Assembly: GCF_014645895.1 (NCBI RefSeq) | Contig: NZ_BMMP01000021.1 | Coordinates: 31,923-95,922, forward strand | Length of the DNA stretch: 64,000 bases | Direction: 5' to 3' | Source: Streptomyces daqingensis | GTDB taxonomy: Bacteria > Actinomycetota > Actinomycetes > Streptomycetales > Streptomycetaceae | Shown here: piece after piece, positions 42,501-50,262 of the stretch | Layout of the letters: each line of letters starts with the position of its first letter | Position numbering within the stretch: the stretch's first letter is position 1 | Notes under the pieces: model-generated | What the model was told of the DNA's origin: nothing | Seen by the model: the letters and a program-made list of their open reading frames with translations, nothing else | Database searches by the model: none | Position numbers and translations under genes: made by a program

Positions 42501-44284
42501 CCGATCCGCAGTGGGCCGCCGATCTGGAGTCCGCCAGGCGTGCCATCCGCGTACGGATCGCCGGCGAGCAGCACTTCGCGGCCGTCGAGGACGCCGGCCG
42601 GCTGCGGGACGCACTGGGCGTGGCACTGCCCGTCGGGGTCCCGGAGGCTTTCACGGAGCCGGTGCCCGACCCCCTCGGCGATCTCCTCGCCCGCTACGCC
42701 CGCACCCACGGCCCGTTCATCTCGGCCGACGCGGCCGCCCGCTTCGGGCTCGGCGCCGCCGTGGCGGAGGGCGCGCTGCACCGCCTCGCGGCGAGCGGGC
42801 GCCTCGTCCAGGGCGAGTTCCACCCGGCGGGGATCGGCCAGGAGTGGTGCGACGCGAACGTCCTCCGCCGCCTGCGCCGCCGTTCGCTGGCTTCGCTGCG
42901 GCAGGAGCTGGAGCCGGTTCCGGCACCCGCGCTCGCCGCTTTCCTCCCCCAGTGGCAGCACCTGGGTTCCGGCAGGGTGCGGGGAGTCGACGGACTGCTG
43001 CGCACGATCGAGCAGTTGCAGGGCGCGCCGGTGCCCGCGTCGGCCCTGGAGAAGCTGGTGCTGCCCGGCCGCGTCCGCGACTACGCACCGGCCATGCTGG
43101 ACGAACTCACCACCACCGGCGAGGTGATCTGGGCGGGTGCCGGCTCCCTGCCGGGCAAGGACGGCTGGATCTCCCTCTACCCGGCCGACAACGCTCCTCT
43201 GCTGCTCCCGCCGCCGCTGCCGCTGGAGTTGACTCCGCTTCACCAGTCGGTGCTCGACGCCCTCGCGCCTGGCTACGGCCTGTTCTTCCGTCAGGTCGCC
43301 GACCAGGTCCGCGCGACGGCGGTTCCGGAGGCGACGGACCCCCAACTGGCCGACGCGCTGTGGGACCTGGCCTGGTACGGCCACGTCGGCAACGACTCCC
43401 TCGCTCCCCTGCGTGCCCTGCTGGGCTCGGGCCGTACGGCGGGAGCCACGGCACACCGCGCCAAGCGGGCCGCCCCCCGCGGCCGTTACGGCTCCCTGAC
43501 GGCGGCAGCGACCCGCAGCGGCACGAACCGTCCGACCGCCTCGCGCAACGGCCCGCCGACGGTGGCGGGCCGCTGGTCCCTGCTGCCTGTCCCCGAGCTG
43601 GACGCGACGCATCGCGCGCACGCGCTGGCCCGCACGCTCCTCGACCGGCACGGCATCGTCACGCGGGGAGCGGTGTCCGCGGAGGGCGTGCAGGGCGGAT
43701 TCTCGGCGGCGTACAGGGTGCTCGCGGCCTTCGAGGAAAGCGGCCAGGCCCGCCGCGGCTACGTCGTGGAGGGCCTGGGCGCGGCCCAGTTCGCGATGGA
43801 CGGCGCCATCGATCGTCTCCGCGCCGTGCACTCCGCACGCGAACGCGAAGAGCACTTCCGGGCAGTGGTCCTGGCCGCCGCCGACCCGGCGAACGCCTAC
43901 GGCGCGGCGCTGCCGTGGCCGGAGCCCCCCGAGGGGGCCACGCACAAGCCGGGGCGGAAGGCGGGCGCCGTGGTCGTGCTCGTCGACGGGGAGTTGACGC
44001 TCTACATGGAACGCGGCGGGAAGACGCTGCTCGCCTGGCCCGGCGGCTCCCAGGCGGGCGGCACCACGGAGACAGCGGCGGACGCCCAGAACCACCCCGG
44101 AGCCGCACCTGCGCTGACGACGGCCGCCGAGGCTCTGGCACGGGCGGCCCAGGACGGCGCGCTGGGGACGGTCACCGTCGAGCGTGTGAACGGGACGCCT
44201 TCGCTCTCCTCCCCGATAGGCACCATGCTGGAGAGCGCGGGCTTCCACCCGACCCCGCGAGGGCTCAGGCTCCGGGCCCGCTAG
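39563..44284 (+). CDS. lhr: Lhr-family giant ATP-dependent helicase
   Basis: DNA-repair superfamily 2 helicase of 1,573 residues, the usual size of actinobacterial Lhr. Helicase motifs are Q-region PTAAQAGAWRAI, Walker A APTGSGKT (~residue 50), DEVH in VILDEVHAVAGTKRG, LSATVRP, STIVFANSRRLAERL, TSSLELGIDMGAVDLV and motif VI LQRVGRAGHQ. The winged-helix and Lhr-specific C-terminal domains follow (~600-1573). Lhr translocates 3' to 5' on single strands and unwinds RNA-DNA hybrids. The start could be ATG 39563 or 39554. It is followed 93 bp later by a Nei glycosylase gene, a common repair pair in Streptomyces. Confidence 0.92.
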   Translation: MGQSTPAAALDVFSPATRAWFAGAFREPTAAQAGAWRAIAEESDALVVAPTGSGKTLAAFLASLDALASSPPPADPLKRCRVLYVSPLKALAVDVERNLRSPLTGIRQESLRLGLPEPDITVGIRSGDTPAAERRSLARRPPDILITTPESLFLMLTSAAREALSGVETVILDEVHAVAGTKRGAHLALSLERLDHLLERPARRIGLSATVRPVDEVARFLSPQRKAAVVQPPSGKEFDLSVVVPVEDMGELAGSPVQDSGTDGSGPAAGAKPSIWPSVEERITDLVQAHRSTIVFANSRRLAERLCNRLNEIAYERATGEAMPEHHTPAEVMAESGSAKGAPPLLARAHHGSVSKDQRAQVEEELKSGRLPAVVATSSLELGIDMGAVDLVVQVESPPSVASGLQRVGRAGHQVGAVSAGVVFPKYRGDLVQSAVVTERMREGAIEALRVPSNPLDVLAQQLVAMVSVDTWDVEELLLLVRRAAPFSSLPESAFHAVLDMLAGRYPSDAFAELRPRLVWDRVAQTVTARPGAQRLAVTSGGTIPDRGLFGVFLAGSDPKKGGGRVGELDEEMVYESRVGDVFTLGTTSWRIEDITRDRVLVSPAPGVPGRLPFWKGDQLGRPLELGRALGAFLREVGSLPAETAQERLATAGLDQLAVTNLLTYLAEQREACGHLPDDRTIVVERFRDELGDWRIVVHSPFGAQVHAPWALALGARLTERYGMDAQVMHADDGLVLRLPDADLMGLDLLDEASGGGGDAGFDSGEAPVGVSDVLFDKGDVEQIVTDQVGGSALFAARFRECAARALLLPRRSPGKRTPLWQQRQRAAQLLQVASEFGSFPIVLEAVRECLQDVFDVPGLSELMGDIESRRVRVVEVTTNDPSPFARSLLFGYVAQYLYEGDSPLAERRAAALSLDSRLLSELLGQAELRELLDAEVLAELEQELQWLAEDRRVKDAEGVADLLRLLGPLTTAELRERGADPQWAADLESARRAIRVRIAGEQHFAAVEDAGRLRDALGVALPVGVPEAFTEPVPDPLGDLLARYARTHGPFISADAAARFGLGAAVAEGALHRLAASGRLVQGEFHPAGIGQEWCDANVLRRLRRRSLASLRQELEPVPAPALAAFLPQWQHLGSGRVRGVDGLLRTIEQLQGAPVPASALEKLVLPGRVRDYAPAMLDELTTTGEVIWAGAGSLPGKDGWISLYPADNAPLLLPPPLPLELTPLHQSVLDALAPGYGLFFRQVADQVRATAVPEATDPQLADALWDLAWYGHVGNDSLAPLRALLGSGRTAGATAHRAKRAAPRGRYGSLTAAATRSGTNRPTASRNGPPTVAGRWSLLPVPELDATHRAHALARTLLDRHGIVTRGAVSAEGVQGGFSAAYRVLAAFEESGQARRGYVVEGLGAAQFAMDGAIDRLRAVHSAREREEHFRAVVLAAADPANAYGAALPWPEPPEGATHKPGRKAGAVVVLVDGELTLYMERGGKTLLAWPGGSQAGGTTETAADAQNHPGAAPALTTAAEALARAAQDGALGTVTVERVNGTPSLSSPIGTMLESAGFHPTPRGLRLRAR

Positions 44285-44377
44285 CCGGGAGAAGCCGTCC
44301 GCGGGGCGACGCGCCGGCGGGAGCCCGTCCGCCATGCGCCGCGCCCACCCTCCGTCCCGACTTCCGCAGGATGTGCG

Positions 44378-45214
44378 ATGCCCGAAGGAGACACCGTCTG
44401 GTACAGCACGCGCCAGCTCCATGAGGCGCTCGCCGGACGCACCCTGACCCGTACGGACTTCCGTGTCCCCAAGATCGCCACCGCTGATCTCAGCGGACGG
44501 ACCCTCCTCGAGGTCGTCCCCCGCGGAAAGCACATCCTCATGCGCGTCGAGGGCGGCTTCACCGTCCACTCCCACCTGGGCATGGAGGGTTCCTGGAGGG
44601 TGAGCAGCCCGCAGCGGCGCCCCCGGGGCGGGGGCGGGCCCTGGCACCAGATCCGCGCGGTGCTCACCGCCGGCTCCACCACCGCCACCGGATATCGCCT
44701 CCCCGTCCTCGAACTGCTGCCCACCGACGAGGAGTCGGGAGCGGTCGGCCATCTGGGGCCCGACCTGCTCGGCCCCGACTGGGACGCGGCCGAGGCCGAG
44801 CACCGCCTCACCGCCGACCCTGGCCGCCCGCTTGTCGAGGCCCTGCTGGACCAGCGCAACCTGGCCGGGATCGGCAATGTCTACGCTGCCGAGCTCTGCT
44901 TCCTCGCGGGCACCTCGCCCTGGACTCCCGTCGGCGAGCTTCCCGAGGATCTGCCGGGCCGCATTCTCGCCGCCGCGCACCGCCTGCTGGATGACAACAA
45001 GGGCCGCCTCGCCCGCCGTACGACGCGTGCCCCGTCAGGAGCCGACCGCGACCGGGCGGTGTGGGTCTACGGACGGACCCGCCGCCCCTGCCACCGCTGC
45101 GGGACGCCTGTCGCCGCAGGCACCCACGGGCCGCCCGACCGGCTCCGTCCGGTCTTCTACTGCCCACGCTGCCAGCCGGGCCCACGCCGGGACGAGCAAG
45201 GGACCCGCCGCTGA
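44378..45214 (+). CDS. nei: Fpg/Nei-family DNA glycosylase (endonuclease VIII-like)
   Basis: Base-excision repair enzyme of 278 residues. The N-terminus MPEGDTVWY carries the catalytic proline and glutamate. GKHILMRVEGGFTVHSHLGM is the family beta strand, LLDQRNLAGIGNVYAAELCF the H2TH motif (~residue 160), and the C-terminal zinc finger is CHRCGTPV...YCPRCQ with R in the preceding loop. It removes oxidised pyrimidines and nicks the strand. Likely co-expressed with lhr. Confidence 0.92.
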   Translation: MPEGDTVWYSTRQLHEALAGRTLTRTDFRVPKIATADLSGRTLLEVVPRGKHILMRVEGGFTVHSHLGMEGSWRVSSPQRRPRGGGGPWHQIRAVLTAGSTTATGYRLPVLELLPTDEESGAVGHLGPDLLGPDWDAAEAEHRLTADPGRPLVEALLDQRNLAGIGNVYAAELCFLAGTSPWTPVGELPEDLPGRILAAAHRLLDDNKGRLARRTTRAPSGADRDRAVWVYGRTRRPCHRCGTPVAAGTHGPPDRLRPVFYCPRCQPGPRRDEQGTRR

Positions 45215-45252
45215 CCCCGCACGCGTACTCCCGGCTGAGCCGCCGGACGGCC

Positions 45253-45633
45253 TCAGCGCCGCCCGTACGGTCTGATCCGGCGATCCTCCCGGTACCGGCC
45301 GTCTGCCGGCCGGCCGCGGTCGCCGTACGTCGTGCGCGCCCGCTGCTCGCCTCCCCGGTACGTCTCGACCCGCCCCACCGCTCTGCTGCGGCCGGAACGC
45401 CTCACCGCCCGCCGTCCGGGGCGGCGGACGCACCTCCCCCGCCCGGACCACGGCCCCCGGAGCGTGACGTGCACGGGCAGCAGCCCCAGCCCCCAGCCGA
45501 GAAGGACGAAGACCGTTCCTGGTGCCGCATGCTCCTCGGGCCACCACGCCACGAGGCAGCACCACACCACGCACAGCACCACAGGAAGGACGCTTCGGCC
45601 GCGGCCCGGCAGCCCACCGTTCAGCGCCGCCAT
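45253..45633 (-). CDS. Small membrane protein with Arg-rich tail
   Basis: Product of 126 residues from ATG 45633 with GGAGG four bases upstream. Two hydrophobic helices (SVLPVVLCVVWCCLVAWW and TVFVLLGWGLGLLPVHVTL) are followed by ~65 residues rich in Arg, Gly and Tyr ending RRIRPYGRR. Not recognised. The good ribosome site and position between nei and clgR, as in other Streptomyces, support it as a gene. The longer frame from 45705 is rejected. Confidence 0.65.
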   Translation of the reverse strand: MAALNGGLPGRGRSVLPVVLCVVWCCLVAWWPEEHAAPGTVFVLLGWGLGLLPVHVTLRGPWSGRGRCVRRPGRRAVRRSGRSRAVGRVETYRGGEQRARTTYGDRGRPADGRYREDRRIRPYGRR

Positions 45634-45709
45634 CGCACCTCCGGGACACCAGGGAACGGCTGCATAGTGCTCATGCTCGCGCACACTCCGCGACACCGCG
45701 ACCACAGCG

Positions 45710-45741
45710 CGAGGCCCCGCCGGGAGCCCGGCGGGGCCTCG
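45710..45741 (-). terminator. Terminator downstream of clgR
   Basis: CGAGGCCCCGCCGG and CCGGCGGGGCCTCG form a perfect 14-bp stem with a 4-base loop, 30 bp after the clgR stop. Confidence 0.8.
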
Positions 45742-45771
45742 ATGAAGTACAACAGTCGGCGGTACGGGCCC

Positions 45772-46155
45772 TCAGGCCGCGACCACGTTCACTGCCTCTG
45801 CAGGCGCCTTGATCGTCACGCGCTCTTCCGGAACCCCTGTGACCGAGGTCACCGAGACGGGGTTCAGCACAGGGCGACGCATCGGCGCGGGCACGGTGTC
45901 ACTCGCGGCGGACTCGGCCAGCTCCGCCAGAGCCAGCTCGTCGCTGACCTCGCGCATGAGCTCGGACATCCGCACATCCAGCGCATCGCAGATCGAGGAC
46001 AGCAGCTCCGAAGAGGCTTCCTTCTGGCCGCGCTCGACCTCGGAGAGATACCCGAGCGAAACCCGGGCAGATGAAGAGACTTCGCGCAGGGTCCTGCCCT
46101 GGCGCTGGCGCTGCCGACGCAGCACGTCACCCAGCAGGCGACGGAGCAGAATCAT
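45772..46155 (-). CDS. clgR: ClgR, XRE-family activator of clp and lon genes
   Basis: Transcription activator of 127 residues. The HTH spans LREVSSSARVSLGYLSEVER and GQKEASSELLSSICDAL. The C-terminus VNVVAA ends in the Ala-Ala pair that makes ClgR a ClpP1P2 substrate in Streptomyces. ClgR switches on clpP1P2, clpC1 and lon. The start is ATG 46155 with GGGAGGAG upstream. It shares its HTH and tail with PopR (21391) and looks like its paralogue. Downstream in the same direction as rimO-pgsA-cinA, 145 bp away, the usual Streptomyces order. Confidence 0.92.
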   Translation of the reverse strand: MILLRRLLGDVLRRQRQRQGRTLREVSSSARVSLGYLSEVERGQKEASSELLSSICDALDVRMSELMREVSDELALAELAESAASDTVPAPMRRPVLNPVSVTSVTGVPEERVTIKAPAEAVNVVAA

Positions 46156-46300
46156 CGGTGCTCCTCCCTCTCAACGCGCGGCGTCTTCCACAGCTTGATA
46201 CCCACCACCCCAGGGGGTGTGAATCCTTCAGGCTCCACCGTACCGCCTCGGGCTCCAGCCGTGCGGGGAGCGATGTCTTGTTCACTCAGGGCTGCAAACA

Positions 46301-46834
46301 TCAATTCCCCCCGTGTTGTTCCGTATCCTTCGGCCGCATCTTCCCCGTCAGTTCCTCATTAAGCAGCTTCAGCGCGTTCGTCACACTGCCTTTGCGGATT
46401 GTGGCGCGATTCCCGCCAAGCTGCAGCAGCCGGGCGTCCGCACCCCGCGGGCCTGCCACGGCGACGTAGACGGTGCCGACCTCGTTCCCGTCCTGCGGTT
46501 CCGGGCCTGCGACCCCGGTCGTGGCCACGCCCCAGGTGGACCGCAGCAGCTTCCGCACCCCCTGCGCCATCTGCCGGGCGACCTCGGCGTCCACGGCACC
46601 TCGCTCCTGCAGCAGGTCACCGTCCACTCCGAGGAGTTCCTGCTTCACGTCAGTCGCGTACGCGGTGACCGACCCCAGGAACGCCTGCGACGAGCCGGGT
46701 GCCGACGTGATCTCGGCGGCGACCATGCCACCGGTCAGAGATTCGGCCACGGCCACGGTCTCGCCCCGCTCGATCAGCAGGTCGAGCACCTCGGCGGACA
46801 CGTCGAAGTAGTCCTCTTCACGCTCCTGCGTCAC
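46301..46834 (-). CDS. cinA: CinA C-terminal domain protein (nicotinamide-nucleotide amidase type)
   Basis: Product of 177 residues holding only the C-terminal CinA (PncC-like) domain: GETVAVAESLTGGMVAAEIT, PGSSQAFLGSVTAYATDVKQ, GVATTGVAGPEPQDGNEVGTV. PncC deamidates nicotinamide mononucleotide in NAD salvage. GTG 46834 overlaps the pgsA stop (GTGA) and has GGGAGG nine bases upstream; the longer open frame overlaps pgsA. Operon rimO-pgsA-cinA. Confidence 0.9.
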   Translation of the reverse strand: MTQEREEDYFDVSAEVLDLLIERGETVAVAESLTGGMVAAEITSAPGSSQAFLGSVTAYATDVKQELLGVDGDLLQERGAVDAEVARQMAQGVRKLLRSTWGVATTGVAGPEPQDGNEVGTVYVAVAGPRGADARLLQLGGNRATIRKGSVTNALKLLNEELTGKMRPKDTEQHGGN

Positions 46835-47520
46835 GACCGAACACCTCCCTCGTTCTCCGCCGACCCCTCGCGGGCACGCCCAGCCCGCCGCAGCACGACG
46901 GCCTGGCGCACGTAGTCGAAACCGGTCACGACCGTCAACGCGACCGCCACCGCCATCACCCACCAGCGCAGCGTGGCCAGCGGTCCCGTGAGGGCCAGCA
47001 CGTACATGCCCACGGCCACCCCCTGCGCGAGCGTCTTCAGCTTGCCGCCGCGGCTGGCGGGAATCACTCCGTGCCGGATGACCCAGAAACGCATCGCCGT
47101 GATGCCCAGTTCCCGGAAGAGGATCACTCCGGTCACCCACCAGGAGAGATCACCCAGCGCGGACAGGCACCCCAGGGCCGTGCCCATGATCGCCTTGTCG
47201 GCGATGGGGTCGGCGATCTTGCCGAAGTCGGTGACCAGGTCGTACCGCCGGGCGAGCTCACCGTCGAAGAGATCCGTGATCATCGCGACGGTGAAGGCCG
47301 CCCAGGCGAACGAACGCCAGGCCGGGTCGTGCCCGCCCTGCGCCAGCATCAGCACCACGAAGCCCGGCACGAGCAGCAGCCGCACCATCGTGAGGATGTT
47401 GGCGATGTTCCACAGGCTTACTTTGCGGACGGCGGCGACAGCGCCGGCCGCTGGCTGAGGTCTGGGCTGGGGCTGGGCCATCGCACCACCACTCGACGCG
47501 GAGGCAGGCATTCCTGTCAT
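46831..47520 (-). CDS. pgsA: CDP-diacylglycerol-glycerol-3-phosphate 3-phosphatidyltransferase
   Basis: Integral membrane enzyme for phosphatidylglycerol phosphate synthesis, 229 residues. The CDP-alcohol phosphatidyltransferase motif D-x2-D-G-x2-A-R-x8-G-x3-D-x3-D is complete in DLFDGELARRYDLV followed by GKIADPIAD. About five helices. The first ~28 residues are a Pro/Ala tail, so the start may be the internal methionine (MAQPQPRP). ATG 47520 overlaps the rimO stop by 4 bp. Confidence 0.9.
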   Translation of the reverse strand: MTGMPASASSGGAMAQPQPRPQPAAGAVAAVRKVSLWNIANILTMVRLLLVPGFVVLMLAQGGHDPAWRSFAWAAFTVAMITDLFDGELARRYDLVTDFGKIADPIADKAIMGTALGCLSALGDLSWWVTGVILFRELGITAMRFWVIRHGVIPASRGGKLKTLAQGVAVGMYVLALTGPLATLRWWVMAVAVALTVVTGFDYVRQAVVLRRAGRAREGSAENEGGVRS

Positions 47521-49079
47521 GTGGCTGCCTCCTCGCTGCTTCCGCCGCCCTCGTCGCCTCCCTCGACAGCACCACCCAGAGGTTCGGCGACAAGGTCGAC
47601 GCCTTCGGTGGCGACCACCTTGGCCTCGACCATACTTCCGATCACGAACTCCCGTCCCGGCAGCGCGGCGACGTCCAGCAGCACGTTGCCGTCCGTCTCG
47701 GGCGCCTGGTGCGCCGCCCTCCCCAGGACCGAGACGCCCTCGGCGCCCTCCTCGTCCTCCAGGGACTCCACGAGGACCCGCACCGTCTCACCGAGGCGCT
47801 CCTCGGCTCGCTGCGCGGACAGCTCCTCGGCGAGCCGGGAGACCCGCTCCAGGCGCTCCGCCACCACTGCCGGATCGTTCTTCTCCTCGTATCCGGCGGC
47901 TTCCGTCCCGTCCTCGTCGGAATACCCGAAGACGCCGACGGCATCCAGCCGGGCCGCGTTCAGGAAGCGCTCCAGTTCCGCGACGTCCGCCTCGCTCTCG
48001 CCGGGGAAGCCGACGATGAAGTTCGACCGGACACCCGCCTGCGGCGCCTTCGAGCGGATCGCCTCCAGCAGCTCCAGGAAGCGGTCCGTGTCCCCGAAGC
48101 GGCGCATCGCGCGCAGCACGCCCGGAGCGGAGTGCTGGAAGGACAGGTCGAAGTACGGGGCCACCTTCTCGGTGCCGGTCAGGACGTCGATCAGGCCGGG
48201 ACGCATCTCCGCCGGCTGCAGGTAGCTGACTCTGACGCGCTCGATCCCGTCGACCGCGGCCAGCTCCGGCAGCAGCGTCTCCAGCAGGCGGATGTCGCCC
48301 AGGTCCTTGCCGTAGGAGGTGTTGTTCTCCGATACGAGCATCACCTCCCGCACACCCTGCTCGGCCAGCCACCGCGTCTCACCGAGTACGTCGGAGGGCC
48401 GCCGCGAGATGAACGAGCCGCGGAAGGAGGGGATGGCGCAGAAGGAGCACCGCCTGTCGCACCCCGACGCCAGCTTCACGGACGCGACCGGACTGCCGTC
48501 CAGACGGCGCCTCAGGGGAGCCCGCGGCCCCGAGGCGGGAGCAAGCCCGTCGGGCAGGTCCTCGGGCTCGGCGGACGCGCCCTGCGCGTCCGCCCCGTGG
48601 CCGGGGAGGGCCACGGCCGGTCCGGCGCTCTGCCGTTCCGCCGGGCTCACGGGCAGCAGCTTGCGGCGGTCCCGGGGAGTGTGCGGGGCGTGGACGCCGC
48701 CGCTGAGGATCGTCTGCAGCCGGTCGGAGATGTCGGCGTAGTCGTCGAAACCGAGCACGCCGTCCGCTTCGGGAAGGGCCTCCGCCAGCTCCTTGCCGTA
48801 CCGCTCGGCCATGCAGCCCACAGCCACGACCGCCTGGGTGCGGTTCCCCTCGGAACCTTCCCCGGACTTCAGGTCGTTGGCCTCCAGCAGTGCGTCCACG
48901 GAGTCCTTCTTGGCGGCCTCGACGAAGCCGCAGGTGTTGACCACGGCGACGTCTGCTTCGGCGGCTTCCTCGACGAGGTCCCAGCCGTCCGCCGCGAGGC
49001 GGCCTGCGAGCTCTTCGGAGTCGACCTCGTTCCGGGCGCAGCCAAGCGTGACAAGGGCGACGGTGCGGCGTTCGGGCAT
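47517..49079 (-). CDS. rimO: Ribosomal protein S12 methylthiotransferase
   Basis: Radical-SAM enzyme that adds a methylthio group to the conserved Asp of S12. The 520 residues include the UPF0004 domain with cluster cysteines (VTLGCARNEVDSE, VNTCGFVEAAKKDS, VVAVGCMAERYG), the radical-SAM motif SGCDRRCSFCAIPSF (~residue 215), and a C-terminal TRAM domain. An insert of ~50 residues (~145-195, Ala/Gly/Pro-rich) separates the two domains and is longer than in E. coli. Paralogue of miaB in this window. First gene of rimO-pgsA-cinA. Start is ATG 49079. Confidence 0.93.
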   Translation of the reverse strand: MPERRTVALVTLGCARNEVDSEELAGRLAADGWDLVEEAAEADVAVVNTCGFVEAAKKDSVDALLEANDLKSGEGSEGNRTQAVVAVGCMAERYGKELAEALPEADGVLGFDDYADISDRLQTILSGGVHAPHTPRDRRKLLPVSPAERQSAGPAVALPGHGADAQGASAEPEDLPDGLAPASGPRAPLRRRLDGSPVASVKLASGCDRRCSFCAIPSFRGSFISRRPSDVLGETRWLAEQGVREVMLVSENNTSYGKDLGDIRLLETLLPELAAVDGIERVRVSYLQPAEMRPGLIDVLTGTEKVAPYFDLSFQHSAPGVLRAMRRFGDTDRFLELLEAIRSKAPQAGVRSNFIVGFPGESEADVAELERFLNAARLDAVGVFGYSDEDGTEAAGYEEKNDPAVVAERLERVSRLAEELSAQRAEERLGETVRVLVESLEDEEGAEGVSVLGRAAHQAPETDGNVLLDVAALPGREFVIGSMVEAKVVATEGVDLVAEPLGGAVEGGDEGGGSSEEAAT

Positions 49080-49185
49080 GGACTCAGCGTACTTCGTCGT
49101 GTCGTGGCCACAGCCCGCAGGTGACGCTGCACTCAGACCCCCGCCGCGACCTCGCGGGAAGACCGCACCGGGCCCCGGAAACGGT

Positions 49186-49239
49186 TAAGTCCGAAGTCCC
49201 GCCTTCCCCCACGGGGCGGACGGCGCGACTTCGGACTTA
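49186..49239 (-). terminator. Terminator downstream of the RodZ-like gene
   Basis: TAAGTCCGAAGTC and GACTTCGGACTTA form a perfect 13-bp stem around a 28-base loop that itself contains short GC pairs. It separates the RodZ-like gene from rimO. Confidence 0.75.
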
Positions 49240-49262
49240 CTCGCGGCCGGAACTACCGGCGC

Positions 49263-50072
49263 TCAGCCTGCTTCGGGGTCGCCCCGGGTGTAGGAGACCC
49301 GCTGGACCTGGCCGTCCTCGCCCACGTCCTTGACCTCCTTGCCGTTGACGTAGAGCTTCACGCCGCCGGCGTTGCCGAGGACGAGGTTCAGGCGCTCGTC
49401 GTCGGTGAAGGTCTTGCTCTTCCCCTTCTGGAGCACACCTTCGTGTACGAGCCGGCCGTTGTGGTCCTCCGCGGAGATCCACACGTTCTGCTCGGCCGTC
49501 ATCTGGACGGTCACCTTGTCCGCCGGGGCAGCGGCGATCGCGCTGTCGGACGGCTTGGGGTCCGCCGGGGGCGTATCGGTCGGGTCGGCCGACTCGGAGG
49601 ACTTGTCCGGCTGCGAGGGCTGCGAGGAGGGGGTCTCCTCGGCGGCCGGCGGAGTGGCCGGTTCCTCGCCTCCGATCAGGGTGAAACCGACGAAGCCGAT
49701 CACGATGACGATGGCCGTGACCATGGCCACGGTCCAGTTGGGCCTTCGCCGTTCCGGACGGATCCGCTCGGCCTCGAAGAGCGCTGCCGGCGCGGTCGGC
49801 TGAGGACGGCCGCCGTGCTCGGCGTCGTACTGCGCGACGAGCTCCTGGGGATCCAGTCCGACCTCGCGGGCGAGCGTGCGGATGTGTCCGCGTGCGTAGA
49901 CGTCGCCGCCGCACCGGGAGAAGTCATCCGCTTCGATGGCCTGGACGATGGGGACGCGCACTCTCGTCGACGTGCTGACTTCGTCGATGCTCAGTCGGGC
50001 GTCGTTACGGGCTTGTTGGAGGGCTTGACCGACTGATGGCCGGTCCTCTTCCGCTGCGTTGCCGATGGACAC
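49263..50072 (-). CDS. RodZ-like helix-turn-helix membrane protein with DUF4115 domain
   Basis: Bitopic protein of ~269 residues. The N-terminal cytosolic HTH (residues ~12-80: SVGQALQQARNDARLSIDEV, then TRVRVPIVQAIEADDFS and VYARGHIRTLAREVGLD) matches RodZ. One membrane helix follows (VAMVTAIVIVIGFVGFTLIG), then a Pro/Ser/Asp-rich linker, then an extracellular DUF4115 beta domain (QNVWISAEDHNGRLVHEGVL). RodZ links MreB to the cell-wall machinery; the actinobacterial relative probably has a cell-envelope role. GTG 50072 fits the domain; the frame open to 50222 is not supported. Confidence 0.85.
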   Translation of the reverse strand: MSIGNAAEEDRPSVGQALQQARNDARLSIDEVSTSTRVRVPIVQAIEADDFSRCGGDVYARGHIRTLAREVGLDPQELVAQYDAEHGGRPQPTAPAALFEAERIRPERRRPNWTVAMVTAIVIVIGFVGFTLIGGEEPATPPAAEETPSSQPSQPDKSSESADPTDTPPADPKPSDSAIAAAPADKVTVQMTAEQNVWISAEDHNGRLVHEGVLQKGKSKTFTDDERLNLVLGNAGGVKLYVNGKEVKDVGEDGQVQRVSYTRGDPEAG

Positions 50073-50262
50073 GGGGGCGCCTTTCGAGCGTGTAGCCACC
50101 TGCTGGACGTTCAGTCTAGGGGCGGAGCAAAAGAGTGGGGCAAGCGGGCGGACGAAGTTTGTACGCCATCGGGATCGTCGTACCTCCCGACATTGAACGC
50201 TTCCGTCCGCTCCCGTCTCCAAATTGACGTACGCGCGACGGAAACGGTTGCCTCACTCGTCC

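Noticed and set aside
40480..44424. A 1,314-codon frame overlapping lhr in another frame
   Set aside because: Low-complexity Arg/Gly/Pro shadow of lhr, which has all helicase motifs.
47122..47140. Extended start for the cinA frame at 47140
   Set aside because: It would overlap 300 bp of pgsA; GTG 46834 has a ribosome site and couples to the pgsA stop.
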